From the NCBI GenBank assembly GCA_023444445.1, contig JAEXMK010000226.1:1-14821 (forward strand): DNA of 14,821 bases. The letters run 5' to 3'. The stretch is from Pseudomonadota bacterium (GTDB lineage Bacteria > Pseudomonadota > Alphaproteobacteria > Rhizobiales > Rhizobiaceae). Shown in pieces: positions 6,720 through 14,821 of this stretch. The first letter of the stretch is position 1. Every line of letters starts with the position of its first letter. The notes under the pieces were generated by a model that was not told the origin of the DNA, ran no database searches, and was given only the letters and a program-made list of their open reading frames with translations. The translations under genes and the position numbers were made by a program.

Positions 6720-7280
6720 ATGTCCTCTTCCAACACCGCACTTCTCGTCATCGACGTTCAGGAATCCTTCCGGCACGCCCCCTATTTCGAGGAAAGCGGG
6801 CTCGCCGCCTATCTGGAGAAGCAGCAGGCGCTGATCGATGGCGCCAAGGCTGCGGGTATCCCCGTCGTGCAAATCTTCCATGTCGACGGCGACCATGCCT
6901 TCTCCAAAGACAGCGGCTATATCCGCGCGCTAGAGGGTGTGCGGATCGCCCCCGACGTGACCTTTCAGAAGAACAGGCACTCGGCCTTCGCCGGCACCGG
7001 CCTTGAAATCTGGCTGACGCAGAGAGGGATCAACCGGCTGATCGTCTCCGGCATCCGCACCGAGCAATGCTGCGAAACGACGACGCGGCACGCCTCCGAT
7101 CTCGGCTACAGTGTCGACTATGTTACCGAGGCGACGCTGACCTTTCCGATGACCCATGCCTCCGGCACCGTATTCGGCGCGGATGACATCTGCAAGCGGA
7201 CCGAACTGGTGCTGGCTGGCCGCTTCGCGCGCATCGCCACAGTGAGCGACGCGCTCGCACCGCTGAAGGCAGCAGCCTGA
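6720..7280 (+). CDS. isochorismatase-like cysteine hydrolase
   Basis: The protein (186 residues from ATG 6720) has the cysteine-hydrolase triad: D12 (ALLVIDVQ), K84 (QKNRHSAF) and C117 in GIRTEQCCETT, aligned with the nicotinamidase/isochorismatase nucleophile. Such enzymes cleave amides or vinyl ethers such as nicotinamide, carbamoyl groups or isochorismate; the substrate is not readable here. Two starts are plausible. ATG 6720 has AGGAG (6706-6710) and puts the first strand at residue 7. ATG 6687 has AAGGAG a few bases upstream and would add 11 residues. The TGA overlaps the next gene's ATG by one base (TGATG), so the two are translationally coupled. Confidence 0.9.
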   Translation: MSSSNTALLVIDVQESFRHAPYFEESGLAAYLEKQQALIDGAKAAGIPVVQIFHVDGDHAFSKDSGYIRALEGVRIAPDVTFQKNRHSAFAGTGLEIWLTQRGINRLIVSGIRTEQCCETTTRHASDLGYSVDYVTEATLTFPMTHASGTVFGADDICKRTELVLAGRFARIATVSDALAPLKAAA

Positions 7281-8263
7281 TGCAAAAAGACGGCACACGC
7301 GTCGTTCCCTTTTTCACGCTTGTGCCGCCGCATGCGTTGCTGTTCGATATTGCAGGGCCTTTGCAGGTGGTCCGCTATGCCAATGACGAGCAGAGCGATA
7401 TCTTCTTCGACTGCCGCTACATCGCGGCACAGGAGAAACAGCAATCCTCGATCGGCCTTGGCATTTGCGGGCTGGAGGCCCTGCCCGCCACCCTGCCGGA
7501 CAATGCGTTCCTGCTGATCTCCGGCAGCACGTCGCGCTCCGGGAGCGAACCGGAGACCCGGCGTGAGCGGCAGGTACTGGCGGCATGGCTGCGCCGCGTC
7601 GTGCGTGTCGACACCACTGTCATTTCCATCTGCTCCGGCGCACTGCTGGCGGGCGAAGCCGGGCTTTTCGACGGACGGAGCTGCACGACGCACAGCGACT
7701 GCATCGAGGCGCTCCGCCGCATCGCGCCCCTATCCCAGGTCGCCGAAAACCGTCTGTTCGTCGAGGATGGCAACCGCTTTTCCAGCGCAGGCATCTCCAC
7801 CGGCATCGACCTCATGCTGCATGTGGTTTCGCGGCTGACATCACCCGCCGTCGCGGCGCGCATTGCCCAAACCATGGTCGTTTACCTTCGGCGCAACGGC
7901 AACGATCCGCAGATTTCTCCATGGCTCACCGGCCGTAACCACATGCACCCCGCCATTCACCGGGTGCAGGATCGGATCATGGCCGAACCCGGGCAGAACT
8001 GGTCGCTGGAACGGTTGGCCGATATCGCCGCACTCAGCGAAAGGCATCTGTCGCGCGTGTTTCGCGAGCATACCGGCATCAGTGTCATTGATTACGTCAA
8101 TCTGACACGGGTCAACCTGGCTCGCGACATTCTTGCAAATAGCCGTCTCGATATGGAAGCGATCGCCGAGCGGGCGGGCTTTGCCTCCGCCCGGCATCTG
8201 CGACGCGTCTGGCAACAGCATAATCGTTATCCACCCAGCCACTATCGCGGCTTTCAGGCCTGA
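7280..8263 (+). CDS. GlxA-family AraC-type transcriptional regulator (DJ-1/PfpI domain plus AraC HTH)
   Basis: This 327-residue protein has an N-terminal DJ-1/PfpI-like domain (about 8-190). Its nucleophile-elbow Cys is C118 (SICSGALLAGEAGLFDGRSCTTH). A C-terminal AraC/XylS DNA-binding domain (about 225-325) has two helix-turn-helices near 241-262 and 291-312, ending in the typical NRYPPSHYR stretch. GlxA-type regulators use the degenerate amidase-like domain to sense small molecules, mostly nitrogen compounds, and generally activate. ATG 7280 overlaps the hydrolase stop by one base, so regulator and enzyme are made together. The likely target is its own operon or the divergent oxidoreductase, perhaps through the direct repeat at 6631-6648. 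Family call is firm; ligand unknown. Confidence 0.93.
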   Translation: MQKDGTRVVPFFTLVPPHALLFDIAGPLQVVRYANDEQSDIFFDCRYIAAQEKQQSSIGLGICGLEALPATLPDNAFLLISGSTSRSGSEPETRRERQVLAAWLRRVVRVDTTVISICSGALLAGEAGLFDGRSCTTHSDCIEALRRIAPLSQVAENRLFVEDGNRFSSAGISTGIDLMLHVVSRLTSPAVAARIAQTMVVYLRRNGNDPQISPWLTGRNHMHPAIHRVQDRIMAEPGQNWSLERLADIAALSERHLSRVFREHTGISVIDYVNLTRVNLARDILANSRLDMEAIAERAGFASARHLRRVWQQHNRYPPSHYRGFQA

Positions 8264-8295
8264 TTATCGCGACCATCGCCCGCGGCCTGATGAGT

Positions 8296-8317
8296 ACCAT
8301 CAAATGAATTGAATGGT
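8296..8317. promoter_or_regulatory. imperfect inverted repeat upstream of the first aldo/keto reductase
   Basis: ACCATCAA (8296-8303) and TTGAATGGT (8309-8317) are inverted copies apart from one extra base, separated by five bases. The stretch lies in the 108-bp gap between the GlxA gene and the reductase. A second inverted pair, GTTGCT (8332-8337) and AGCAAC (8354-8359), ends against the AGGAG ribosome site (8360-8364). Either could be a control site; neither matches a consensus I can name. Confidence 0.25.
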
Positions 8318-8371
8318 TATGCCGACGGGCAGTTGCTAACCTGCCGCAAAGTCAGCAACAGGAGCATTCCC

Positions 8372-9322
8372 GTGGAAAAACGAAGCCTTGGCCGGACCGG
8401 CCTCTCCATTGCGCCAATCGTCTTCGGCGGCAACGTATTCGGCTGGACGGCGGACGAGAAGACTTCCTTTGCGCTACTCGACGCCTTTTTCGATGCCGGG
8501 TTTAACGCCATCGACACGGCGGATGTCTATTCCGCATGGGTGGACGGGCATGTCGGCGGTGAATCCGAGGTGATCATCGGCAAATGGCTGAAGCAGTCGA
8601 GCGTCAAGCGCGAGGATGCGGTTATCGTCACCAAGGTCGGTTTCGACAATCGTGGCCAGAAGACCGGGCTCAGCGCCAAATGGATCGCAGAGGCAGTCGA
8701 TGCTTCACTGAAGCGGCTGCAAACCGACTATATCGACCTCTATCTCGCTCACAAGCCGGATGCCGACGTACCGCTGGAAGAGACGCTTGCCGCCTTCGCA
8801 AAGCTGAAGGAACAGGGAAAAATCCGCGCCATCGGTTGCTCCAATTATTCCGCAAGCCAGCTTCGGGAGGCACTGGACGTGGCTTCGAAGAACGATCTGC
8901 CGCGTTATGATGTGCTGCAGCCTGAATATAATCTCTATAATCGTGCGGATTTCGAAGGTCCTCTTGCCGACCTTTGCGTCAGGGAAGATATCGGCGTCAT
9001 CAATTATTACAGCCTCGCCGCCGGCTTCCTGACCGGGAAGTATCGTGCCAAGGGCGATACGGAAGGTGTCGCCCGCAGCTATCGGGTGGGTGAATACGTC
9101 AACACACGCGGCCTCGCCGTTCTGGGGGCTATGGATGCGGTGGCGGCGCAGACCGGGGCGAAGCTCGCCGATATCGCGCTTGCCTGGCTGTTGCGGAAAA
9201 AGGCGATAACCGCGCCGATCGCCAGTGCCACCAGCCTGTCGCAGCTTGAAAGTTTCAAACGTGCCGTCGACCTGAAGCTGACGGATGAAATGATGGCCCT
9301 TCTCGACAAGGCTGGTGCATAA
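8372..9322 (+). CDS. aldo/keto reductase
   Basis: This 316-residue NADPH-type aldo/keto reductase barrel starts at GTG 8372, with AGGAG seven bases upstream; that start opens with the family's EKRSLGRTGLSIAP. The catalytic tetrad is complete: D48 and Y53 (AIDTADVYS), K88 (VTKVG) and H127 (LAHKPD). The C-terminal cofactor region includes the PIASATSLSQLE stretch in the usual place. It would reduce an aldehyde or ketone, or oxidise an alcohol, in the cytoplasm; the substrate is unknown. The acetyltransferase gene starts one base after its TAA, so the two form a transcription unit. The upstream GlxA gene on the same strand is 108 bp away and may or may not belong to it. Confidence 0.93.
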   Translation: MEKRSLGRTGLSIAPIVFGGNVFGWTADEKTSFALLDAFFDAGFNAIDTADVYSAWVDGHVGGESEVIIGKWLKQSSVKREDAVIVTKVGFDNRGQKTGLSAKWIAEAVDASLKRLQTDYIDLYLAHKPDADVPLEETLAAFAKLKEQGKIRAIGCSNYSASQLREALDVASKNDLPRYDVLQPEYNLYNRADFEGPLADLCVREDIGVINYYSLAAGFLTGKYRAKGDTEGVARSYRVGEYVNTRGLAVLGAMDAVAAQTGAKLADIALAWLLRKKAITAPIASATSLSQLESFKRAVDLKLTDEMMALLDKAGA

Positions 9323-9323
9323 G

Positions 9324-9767
9324 ATGGAGCTCACAATTCGCGACGCGCAGCAGTCCGACCGGGCAGAATGGCTGCGACTCTGGAACGATTACCTCGCCTT
9401 TTATGAGGTCGATCTTGCCGATGATGTCACGGAACATACCTGGGCGCGTATCCTCGATCCCGCATCCCGCGTTTCCATGCGCGTGGCTCTGCTGGGTGAT
9501 CGCATGGCCGGTTTTGCCATCCACCATTTCCATGATTCCACCTGGGTGAAGACACCGGACTGCTATCTCGAAGATCTGTTCGTTGATGGCGCGATCCGCG
9601 GCAAGGGAACGGGGCGCGCGCTGATGGACGACCTGATCACCATCTGCAAGGACAGGGGTTGGTCGCGCCTTTACTGGAACACGGGTGAAGACAATCACCG
9701 CGCCCAGAAGCTCTACGACAGCTACGTGAAGAGCGATGGCCATATTCGCTATCGCATTACCTTCTGA
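9324..9767 (+). CDS. GNAT-family N-acetyltransferase
   Basis: The product is 147 residues, typical for a single GNAT domain. Motif A is clear: CYLEDLFVDGAIRGKGTGRALMDDL spans 80-104 with the acetyl-CoA pyrophosphate loop R92-G-K-G-T-G97. It is followed by the motif B region with WNTGEDNHRAQKLYDSY (118-134), where N124 and Y131 are commonly conserved. It probably acetylates an amine of a small molecule; the target is unknown. ATG 9324 lies one base after the stop of the reductase gene, and a GTG at 9315 would overlap that gene. Translation probably relies on coupling, as the nearest AAGG is distant. The TGA abuts the stop of the convergent LysR gene (TGATCA). Confidence 0.9.
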   Translation: MELTIRDAQQSDRAEWLRLWNDYLAFYEVDLADDVTEHTWARILDPASRVSMRVALLGDRMAGFAIHHFHDSTWVKTPDCYLEDLFVDGAIRGKGTGRALMDDLITICKDRGWSRLYWNTGEDNHRAQKLYDSYVKSDGHIRYRITF

Positions 9768-10658
9768 TCACCCCCGGAAGCGGAAGAAATCCACGAAGGC
9801 CCTCAGCGCCGGGCGCATTTGCCGGCGCGAGGGATAATAGATATAAAAACCATCGAAGGGTTCGCACCAGTCCTCCAGCACGCGGATGAGCCGGCCTTCC
9901 CTGATATCGTCTTCGACGCGCTGCTCGAAAACAAAGGCAAGCCCTGCGCCATCTATCGCCGCCCGACGGATGAGGCTCTGATCTGACAGGATCAGCGGCC
10001 CTTGAACATCAACCACCAGCGCCTTGCCATTTCTCTCCAGTTCCCAGCGATAGATAAGGCCACTGGCGAAACGGCGGCGAATGCACCGATGCCGAATGAG
10101 ATCCCTGGGATCGCGTGGCGGTGGATTTTCCGCAAAATAGGACGGAGAACCAACAATTGCGCTGCGCCAAACGCCGCTGGCCTTCACCGCAATCATATCC
10201 GCATCGAGGTGCTCCCCGAGCCGCAGACCGGCGTCGAAACCCTTTGCGACAATGTCTTCGAAACGATCATCCGTTGAGATTTCGAGTGAAATATCGGGAT
10301 AGAGCCGCAGGAACTCGCCCAGCCGCGGCACGATGAGATCCTCGGCGGCCAGTCTAGGCAAGGTGATGCGCAGTGGGCCGGCTGGTCTCCCACCATGCTC
10401 GGCAAGGGTCTCGATGACCGCGTCGATATCGGCAAGCGCCGGCCCCAGTGTTTCGAGAAGCCGTTTGCCCTCCTCTGTCGGCGAAACGCTGCGGGTGGTA
10501 CGATGCAGCAGACGCAGGCCAAGGCTTGCCTCTAGCGATGAGACGGCATGGCTGACGGCGGAGGGCGCGATGGCGAGTTCGGCAGCAGCCTTGCGAAAGC
10601 TGCGGCCTTCCGCAACAGCGGCGAGAACGGCCAGTTGGGAGAGTTGCACACGGTTCAT
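9768..10658 (-). CDS. LysR-family transcriptional regulator
   Basis: This 296-residue protein has the LysR layout. The N-terminal winged helix (about 1-60) includes FRKAAAELAIAPSAVSHAVSSLEASLGLRLLHRTTR, spanning about 21-56. A periplasmic-binding-like effector domain (about 90-295) contains the GFDAGLRLGEHLDADMIA stretch typical of the CrgA/DsdC-like group. ATG 10658 gives the standard family N-terminus (MNRVQLSQLAVLAAV); a longer reading to 10880 would run into the divergent reductase gene and has no family resemblance. It is divergent from the second aldo/keto reductase. The perfect inverted repeat at 10658-10678 touches its start codon, so it probably represses itself and controls the reductase. 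The effector is unknown. Confidence 0.94.
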   Translation of the reverse strand: MNRVQLSQLAVLAAVAEGRSFRKAAAELAIAPSAVSHAVSSLEASLGLRLLHRTTRSVSPTEEGKRLLETLGPALADIDAVIETLAEHGGRPAGPLRITLPRLAAEDLIVPRLGEFLRLYPDISLEISTDDRFEDIVAKGFDAGLRLGEHLDADMIAVKASGVWRSAIVGSPSYFAENPPPRDPRDLIRHRCIRRRFASGLIYRWELERNGKALVVDVQGPLILSDQSLIRRAAIDGAGLAFVFEQRVEDDIREGRLIRVLEDWCEPFDGFYIYYPSRRQMRPALRAFVDFFRFRG

Positions 10659-10678
10659 TGTTCTAAATGATAGAACAA
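10658..10678. promoter_or_regulatory. LysR-type operator between the lysR gene and the second aldo/keto reductase
   Basis: TTGTTCTA (10658-10665) and TAGAACAA (10671-10678) are exact inverted copies separated by AATGA. The repeat contains T-N11-A (10662-10674), the pattern of LysR-type binding sites. It reaches the first base of the LysR start codon, which suits autorepression. Its centre is about 58 bp upstream of the start site predicted from the candidate reductase promoter, close to the usual LysR recognition position. Binding is inferred. Confidence 0.65.
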
Positions 10679-10689
10679 CCCACGCGGAT

Positions 10690-10719
10690 TTGCAGCGATT
10701 ATTTTCATCGCCGTAAGAC
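10690..10719 (+). promoter_or_regulatory. candidate promoter of the second aldo/keto reductase
   Basis: TTGCAG (10690-10695) and TAAGAC (10714-10719), 18 bp apart, are weak -35 and -10 matches (three of six bases each). The position, downstream of the LysR-type repeat, is what an activated promoter would show. No better pair was seen in the gap. Confidence 0.25.
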
Positions 10720-10774
10720 TCTATTTTCTGATCACGCCCTGATGACGGGCGGTTCCTTATGGAAGGACGAACAG

Positions 10775-11776
<1,002 letters not shown>

Positions 11777-11780
11777 AAAC

Positions 11781-11810
11781 AAAAAGCCGCGGTGGTTGCC
11801 GCGGCTTTTT
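11781..11810. terminator. bidirectional rho-independent terminator
   Basis: AAAAAGCCGCGG (11781-11792) and CCGCGGCTTTTT (11799-11810) pair perfectly over 12 bp around a TGGTTG loop. The A-run and T-run on the two sides make it work on both strands. It lies 4 bases after the reductase stop and 17 bases from the pheT stop, so it can end both convergent transcripts. Confidence 0.93.
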
Positions 11811-11827
11811 CATTTCGTCATCGGGTG

Positions 11828-14251
11828 TCAGGCGCGCAGAACGCCACCTGTTGATTTCTCGACATTGCCGACGATCTTCAGCGTCAGCGCCTCGAAATCC
11901 TCATCGGTCAGCGTCTTGTCGACCGGCTGGATCTGAACTTCGATGGCAACGGACTTGCGGTTTTCGCCGAGCGATGGGCCTTCGAAAATATCGAAGACAT
12001 TAACGCCGGTGATCAGTTTGCGGTCGGCGCTTGTTGCCGCCTTGATGATGGCACCCGCTTCCACCGACTTATCGACTACGAAGGCGAAGTCGCGCTTGAC
12101 CGCCTGGAAGGGCGAAAGCTCCAGCGCAGGCTTGGTGCGGGTTGCCTTCTTCTTCGGCTCCGGCATGGCGTCGAGATAGATTTCGAAACCACAATAGACA
12201 CCGGAAACGTCCAGTTCCGACAGAGTCTTCGGGTGGAACTCACCGAAGTAACCGAGCACGACCTTCGGACCCATCTTGATGGTGCCGGAGCGGCCGGGAT
12301 GGTACCAGGCGGGTGCGCCTGCCTCGATCTGCACATTGGCCATGGGCAGGCCGCACGCTTCGAGCACCGAGAGCGCATCGGCCTTGGCGTCATAAACATC
12401 CACCGGCTTGCCGCCACCCTTGGCCGCATTGGACCACATGCGGCCGCTGCCCGCCAGCGAGGCCGTGCCACGGCGAACACCGCCGGCAACCCGGCGCTGC
12501 TTATCCGGCGTATCACCCTCATAGGTGCCGGAAACCTCGAAGATCGCGACGTCACCGTAACCCTTGTCGGCATTGCGCTGCGCGGCGGTCAGCAGGCCGG
12601 GCAACAGCGAAGGCCGCATGTCCGACATATCGGCTGCGATCGGGTTGGCAAGCTTCAGGGCCGGCGAACCGCCGCCGAATAGCTTCGCCTGCGCTTCCGG
12701 GATGAAGGACCATGTGACGGCCTCCAGCATGCCACGGCTTGCCAGGGCACGGCGCGCGGTGCGGGTGCGGATCTGCAGCGTGGTCAGGATCCGGCCGTTG
12801 ACGGCACCAAAGCTTTCCAGCGGTTCCGGCTTGATGTTGTCAACGCCATGAATGCGCATGACTTCTTCGACCAGATCGGCCTTGCCATCGACATCCGGCC
12901 GCCAGGATGGCACGGTGACGGATACGCGCTCGCCCGTTCCCTCGACGCCAAAACCGAGACCCTTGAGAATGGCGAGGCTCTCCTCCGCCGAAACTTCCAG
13001 ACCTGTCAGGCGCTTCACTTCCGCAAGCGGGAAATCCACGACCTTGGGCTCATAACCCTTGTAGCCAACGACCTTCGCTTCGCCTGCAACGCCGCCGCAG
13101 AGTTCGAGAACCAGCTCGGTGGTGCGCTCCAGACCCGGAACCATATATTCCGGATCGACGCCACGTTCGAAACGATAACGCGCATCGGTAATGATGCCGA
13201 GCGAGCGACCGGTCTTGGCAATATTAATCGGATCCCAGAGAGCGGATTCGATCAGCACATCGACCGTGTTTTCGTCGCAGCCGGAATGTTCGCCACCCAT
13301 GATGCCGCCGATGGACTCGAGGCCTTTTTCATCGGCGATAACGACATTGTTCGGACCGAGCTTATATTCGCGCTGGTCGAGCGCGAGGATCGTCTCGCCC
13401 TCTTTCGCGCGACGAACCGTGAGATCGCCCTTCACCTTGGCGGCGTCGAAGACGTGCATCGGCCGGCCCTGATCGAAGGTCATGTAGTTGGTGATATCGA
13501 CCAGCGCGTTGATGGGGCGCAGGCCGATCGCCAGAAGACGCTGCTGCATCCATTTCGGGCTTGGGCCATTCTTCACACCGCGCACGATGCGCAGCGAGAA
13601 GCCGGGGCAAAGCGCCGGATCATCCAGTTCCAGCTTAACATCGACGGGCGTTTCGCCTTCTACCTTGAAGGACGGCGCAGGCTTCGTCTTCAGCTTGCCC
13701 AAACCGGACGCTGCGAGATCGCGGGCGATGCCGTAGATCGAGGTGCAGTCGGGACGGTTCGGCGTCAGATTGATCTCGATGACCGGGTCGTCCAAGCCGG
13801 CATAGCTGGCGAAGGACGTGCCGACTGGCGCGTCCTGCGGCAAGTCGATAATGCCGTCATGATCGTCGGAAATGTTGAGCTCCTTTTCGGAGCACATCAT
13901 GCCGTGGCTTTCGACGCCGCGAATCTTGCCGACGGCAAGAGTGACATCGATGCCCGGAACGTAGGTGCCGGGACGCGCCAGCGCACCGACGAGGCCAGTG
14001 CGCGCATTCGGCGCGCCGCAAACGATCTGTACCGGTCTGCCGTCACCGGCATCCACCATCAACACCTTAAGGCGGTCGGCCTCGGGGTGTTTTTCGGCGG
14101 AAATCACCTTGGCAATGACGAAGGGCTTGTAGGCCGCCTTGTCGTCAACGTCCTCGACCTCAAGGCCGATTGCCGTCAGCCGCTCGCAGATCTCATCCAG
14201 CGTCGCATCCGTTTCGAGATGCTCTTTCAGCCAGGAAAGAGTGAATTTCAT
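11828..14251 (-). CDS. pheT: phenylalanine--tRNA ligase beta subunit
   Basis: PheT is the non-catalytic beta chain of the (alpha-beta)2 enzyme that charges tRNA-Phe; it carries editing and tRNA-binding domains. The 807-residue product is full length. It has the EMAP-like OB fold (about 39-148, with [10 protein letters not shown]), the B3/B4 editing region (about 210-385, with [23 protein letters not shown]), a B5 domain (about 400-475), the catalytic-like domain, and the C-terminal ferredoxin-like anticodon-binding domain (about 713-806, from [15 protein letters not shown]). ATG 14251 follows AAGGAG. It lies 24 bp after pheS on the same strand, the usual pheST operon, and ends at the terminator at 11781-11810. 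Confidence 0.98.
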   Translation of the reverse strand: MKFTLSWLKEHLETDATLDEICERLTAIGLEVEDVDDKAAYKPFVIAKVISAEKHPEADRLKVLMVDAGDGRPVQIVCGAPNARTGLVGALARPGTYVPGIDVTLAVGKIRGVESHGMMCSEKELNISDDHDGIIDLPQDAPVGTSFASYAGLDDPVIEINLTPNRPDCTSIYGIARDLAASGLGKLKTKPAPSFKVEGETPVDVKLELDDPALCPGFSLRIVRGVKNGPSPKWMQQRLLAIGLRPINALVDITNYMTFDQGRPMHVFDAAKVKGDLTVRRAKEGETILALDQREYKLGPNNVVIADEKGLESIGGIMGGEHSGCDENTVDVLIESALWDPINIAKTGRSLGIITDARYRFERGVDPEYMVPGLERTTELVLELCGGVAGEAKVVGYKGYEPKVVDFPLAEVKRLTGLEVSAEESLAILKGLGFGVEGTGERVSVTVPSWRPDVDGKADLVEEVMRIHGVDNIKPEPLESFGAVNGRILTTLQIRTRTARRALASRGMLEAVTWSFIPEAQAKLFGGGSPALKLANPIAADMSDMRPSLLPGLLTAAQRNADKGYGDVAIFEVSGTYEGDTPDKQRRVAGGVRRGTASLAGSGRMWSNAAKGGGKPVDVYDAKADALSVLEACGLPMANVQIEAGAPAWYHPGRSGTIKMGPKVVLGYFGEFHPKTLSELDVSGVYCGFEIYLDAMPEPKKKATRTKPALELSPFQAVKRDFAFVVDKSVEAGAIIKAATSADRKLITGVNVFDIFEGPSLGENRKSVAIEVQIQPVDKTLTDEDFEALTLKIVGNVEKSTGGVLRA

Positions 14252-14275
14252 GTCTTTGCTCCTTGGCTAACCGGA

Positions 14276-14821
14276 TTAAACGCTCAGACCGCCGAACAGC
14301 GTCGGCATGTCGAGCGGGCGGAAGCCGTAATGGGTCATCCAGCGGACATCGGCGTTGAAGAAATCACGCAGGTCCGGCATGCCGTATTTCAGCATGGCGA
14401 TGCGGTCGAGGCCCATGCCCCAGGCAAAGCCCTGATATTCATCCGGGTCAAGCCCGCCAGCACGCAGCACATTGGGGTGCACCATGCCGCAACCGAGGAT
14501 TTCCATCCAGTCATTGCCTTCGCCGAACTTCACGATCGGGCCGGAACGGTCGCACTGGATGTCCACCTCGAAGCTCGGCTCCGTGAAGGGGAAGAAGGAC
14601 GGGCGGAAGCGCATCACGACACTATCGACCTCGAAGAAGGTCTTGCAGAACTCTTCCAAAACCCAGCGCAGGTTGCCGACATGCGCCTTCTTGTCGATGA
14701 CAAGGCCTTCGACCTGATGGAACATCGGCGAATGGGTGGCGTCGGAATCCTGACGATAGGTCTTGCCGGGAATGACGATGCGGATCGGCGGCTTCTGGCT
14801 TTCCATGGTGCGGACCTGCAC
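14276..14821 (-). CDS. pheS: phenylalanine--tRNA ligase alpha subunit, C-terminal part (cut by window edge)
   Basis: This is the last 181 codons of pheS, the catalytic class II subunit that activates phenylalanine. The frame is open through the right edge, so the N-terminal coiled-coil arm and motif 1 are outside. Motif 2 is visible around [20 protein letters not shown], followed by [11 protein letters not shown]. The Phe-binding region includes [16 protein letters not shown]. Motif 3 is [16 protein letters not shown], with the ATP-binding Arg. It is the first gene of the pheST pair as seen here, with pheT 24 bp downstream; any leader or attenuator would lie outside the window. Confidence 0.98.
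   Translation of the reverse strand: MQVRTMESQKPPIRIVIPGKTYRQDSDATHSPMFHQVEGLVIDKKAHVGNLRWVLEEFCKTFFEVDSVVMRFRPSFFPFTEPSFEVDIQCDRSGPIVKFGEGNDWMEILGCGMVHPNVLRAGGLDPDEYQGFAWGMGLDRIAMLKYGMPDLRDFFNADVRWMTHYGFRPLDMPTLFGGLSV

Noticed and set aside
10667..10774. N-terminal extension of the second aldo/keto reductase to 10667
   Set aside because: The extra residues do not resemble the family, and a good ribosome site supports 10775. The early ATG lies inside the LysR-type operator.

Overview
The window looks like ordinary chromosome from a GC-rich alphaproteobacterium. Rhizobiaceae, probably Agrobacterium/Rhizobium-like, is the best fit. The reasons are the pheS-pheT pair, an XseA with a Pro/Lys-rich tail, and a dense mix of one-component regulators beside small-molecule enzymes. 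This placement is from recalled family resemblance, not a search. No rRNA, tRNA, CRISPR, insertion sequence, phage or plasmid gene was seen.

Layout, left to right. (1) 1-1084: an EamA-type (DMT) exporter, cut by the left edge, is divergent from a MarR regulator. A perfect 18-bp palindrome lies between them. (2) 1167-3156: a FadR-type GntR regulator, with a GntR-like operator over its own ribosome binding site, is followed by an enolase-superfamily (mandelate racemase group) sugar-acid enzyme. (3) 3157-4755, minus: xseA, exonuclease VII large subunit. (4) 4944-5561: two small integral membrane proteins in one reading frame, separated by a single TAA. The second resembles GtrA. (5) 5558-6541, minus: a Gfo/Idh/MocA oxidoreductase. 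(6) 6720-8263: an isochorismatase-like hydrolase overlapping by 1 nt a GlxA-type AraC regulator. (7) 8372-9767: an aldo/keto reductase and a GNAT acetyltransferase in tandem. (8) 9768-11776: a LysR regulator divergent from a second aldo/keto reductase, with a perfect inverted repeat at the LysR start codon. (9) 11781-14821: a strong rho-independent terminator, then pheT and the 3' part of pheS, both on the minus strand.

How it fits together: between xseA and pheST lies a stretch of small regulator-plus-enzyme or regulator-plus-transporter units (MarR/exporter, GntR/dehydratase-like, isochorismatase/GlxA, LysR/AKR). Three of the four have a recognisable candidate cis site. A second theme is tight packing: three convergent gene pairs meet with abutting or overlapping stop codons (TGATCA at 3154-3159 and 9765-9770, TTAA at 5558-5561), leaving no room for a terminator between them. 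I found no clear new multi-gene system. The most interesting items are the regulatory palindromes, a possible sliding-clamp-binding tail on XseA, a hairpin directly before the xseA start, and the same-frame membrane protein pair. No gene-free stretch exceeds 300 bases.
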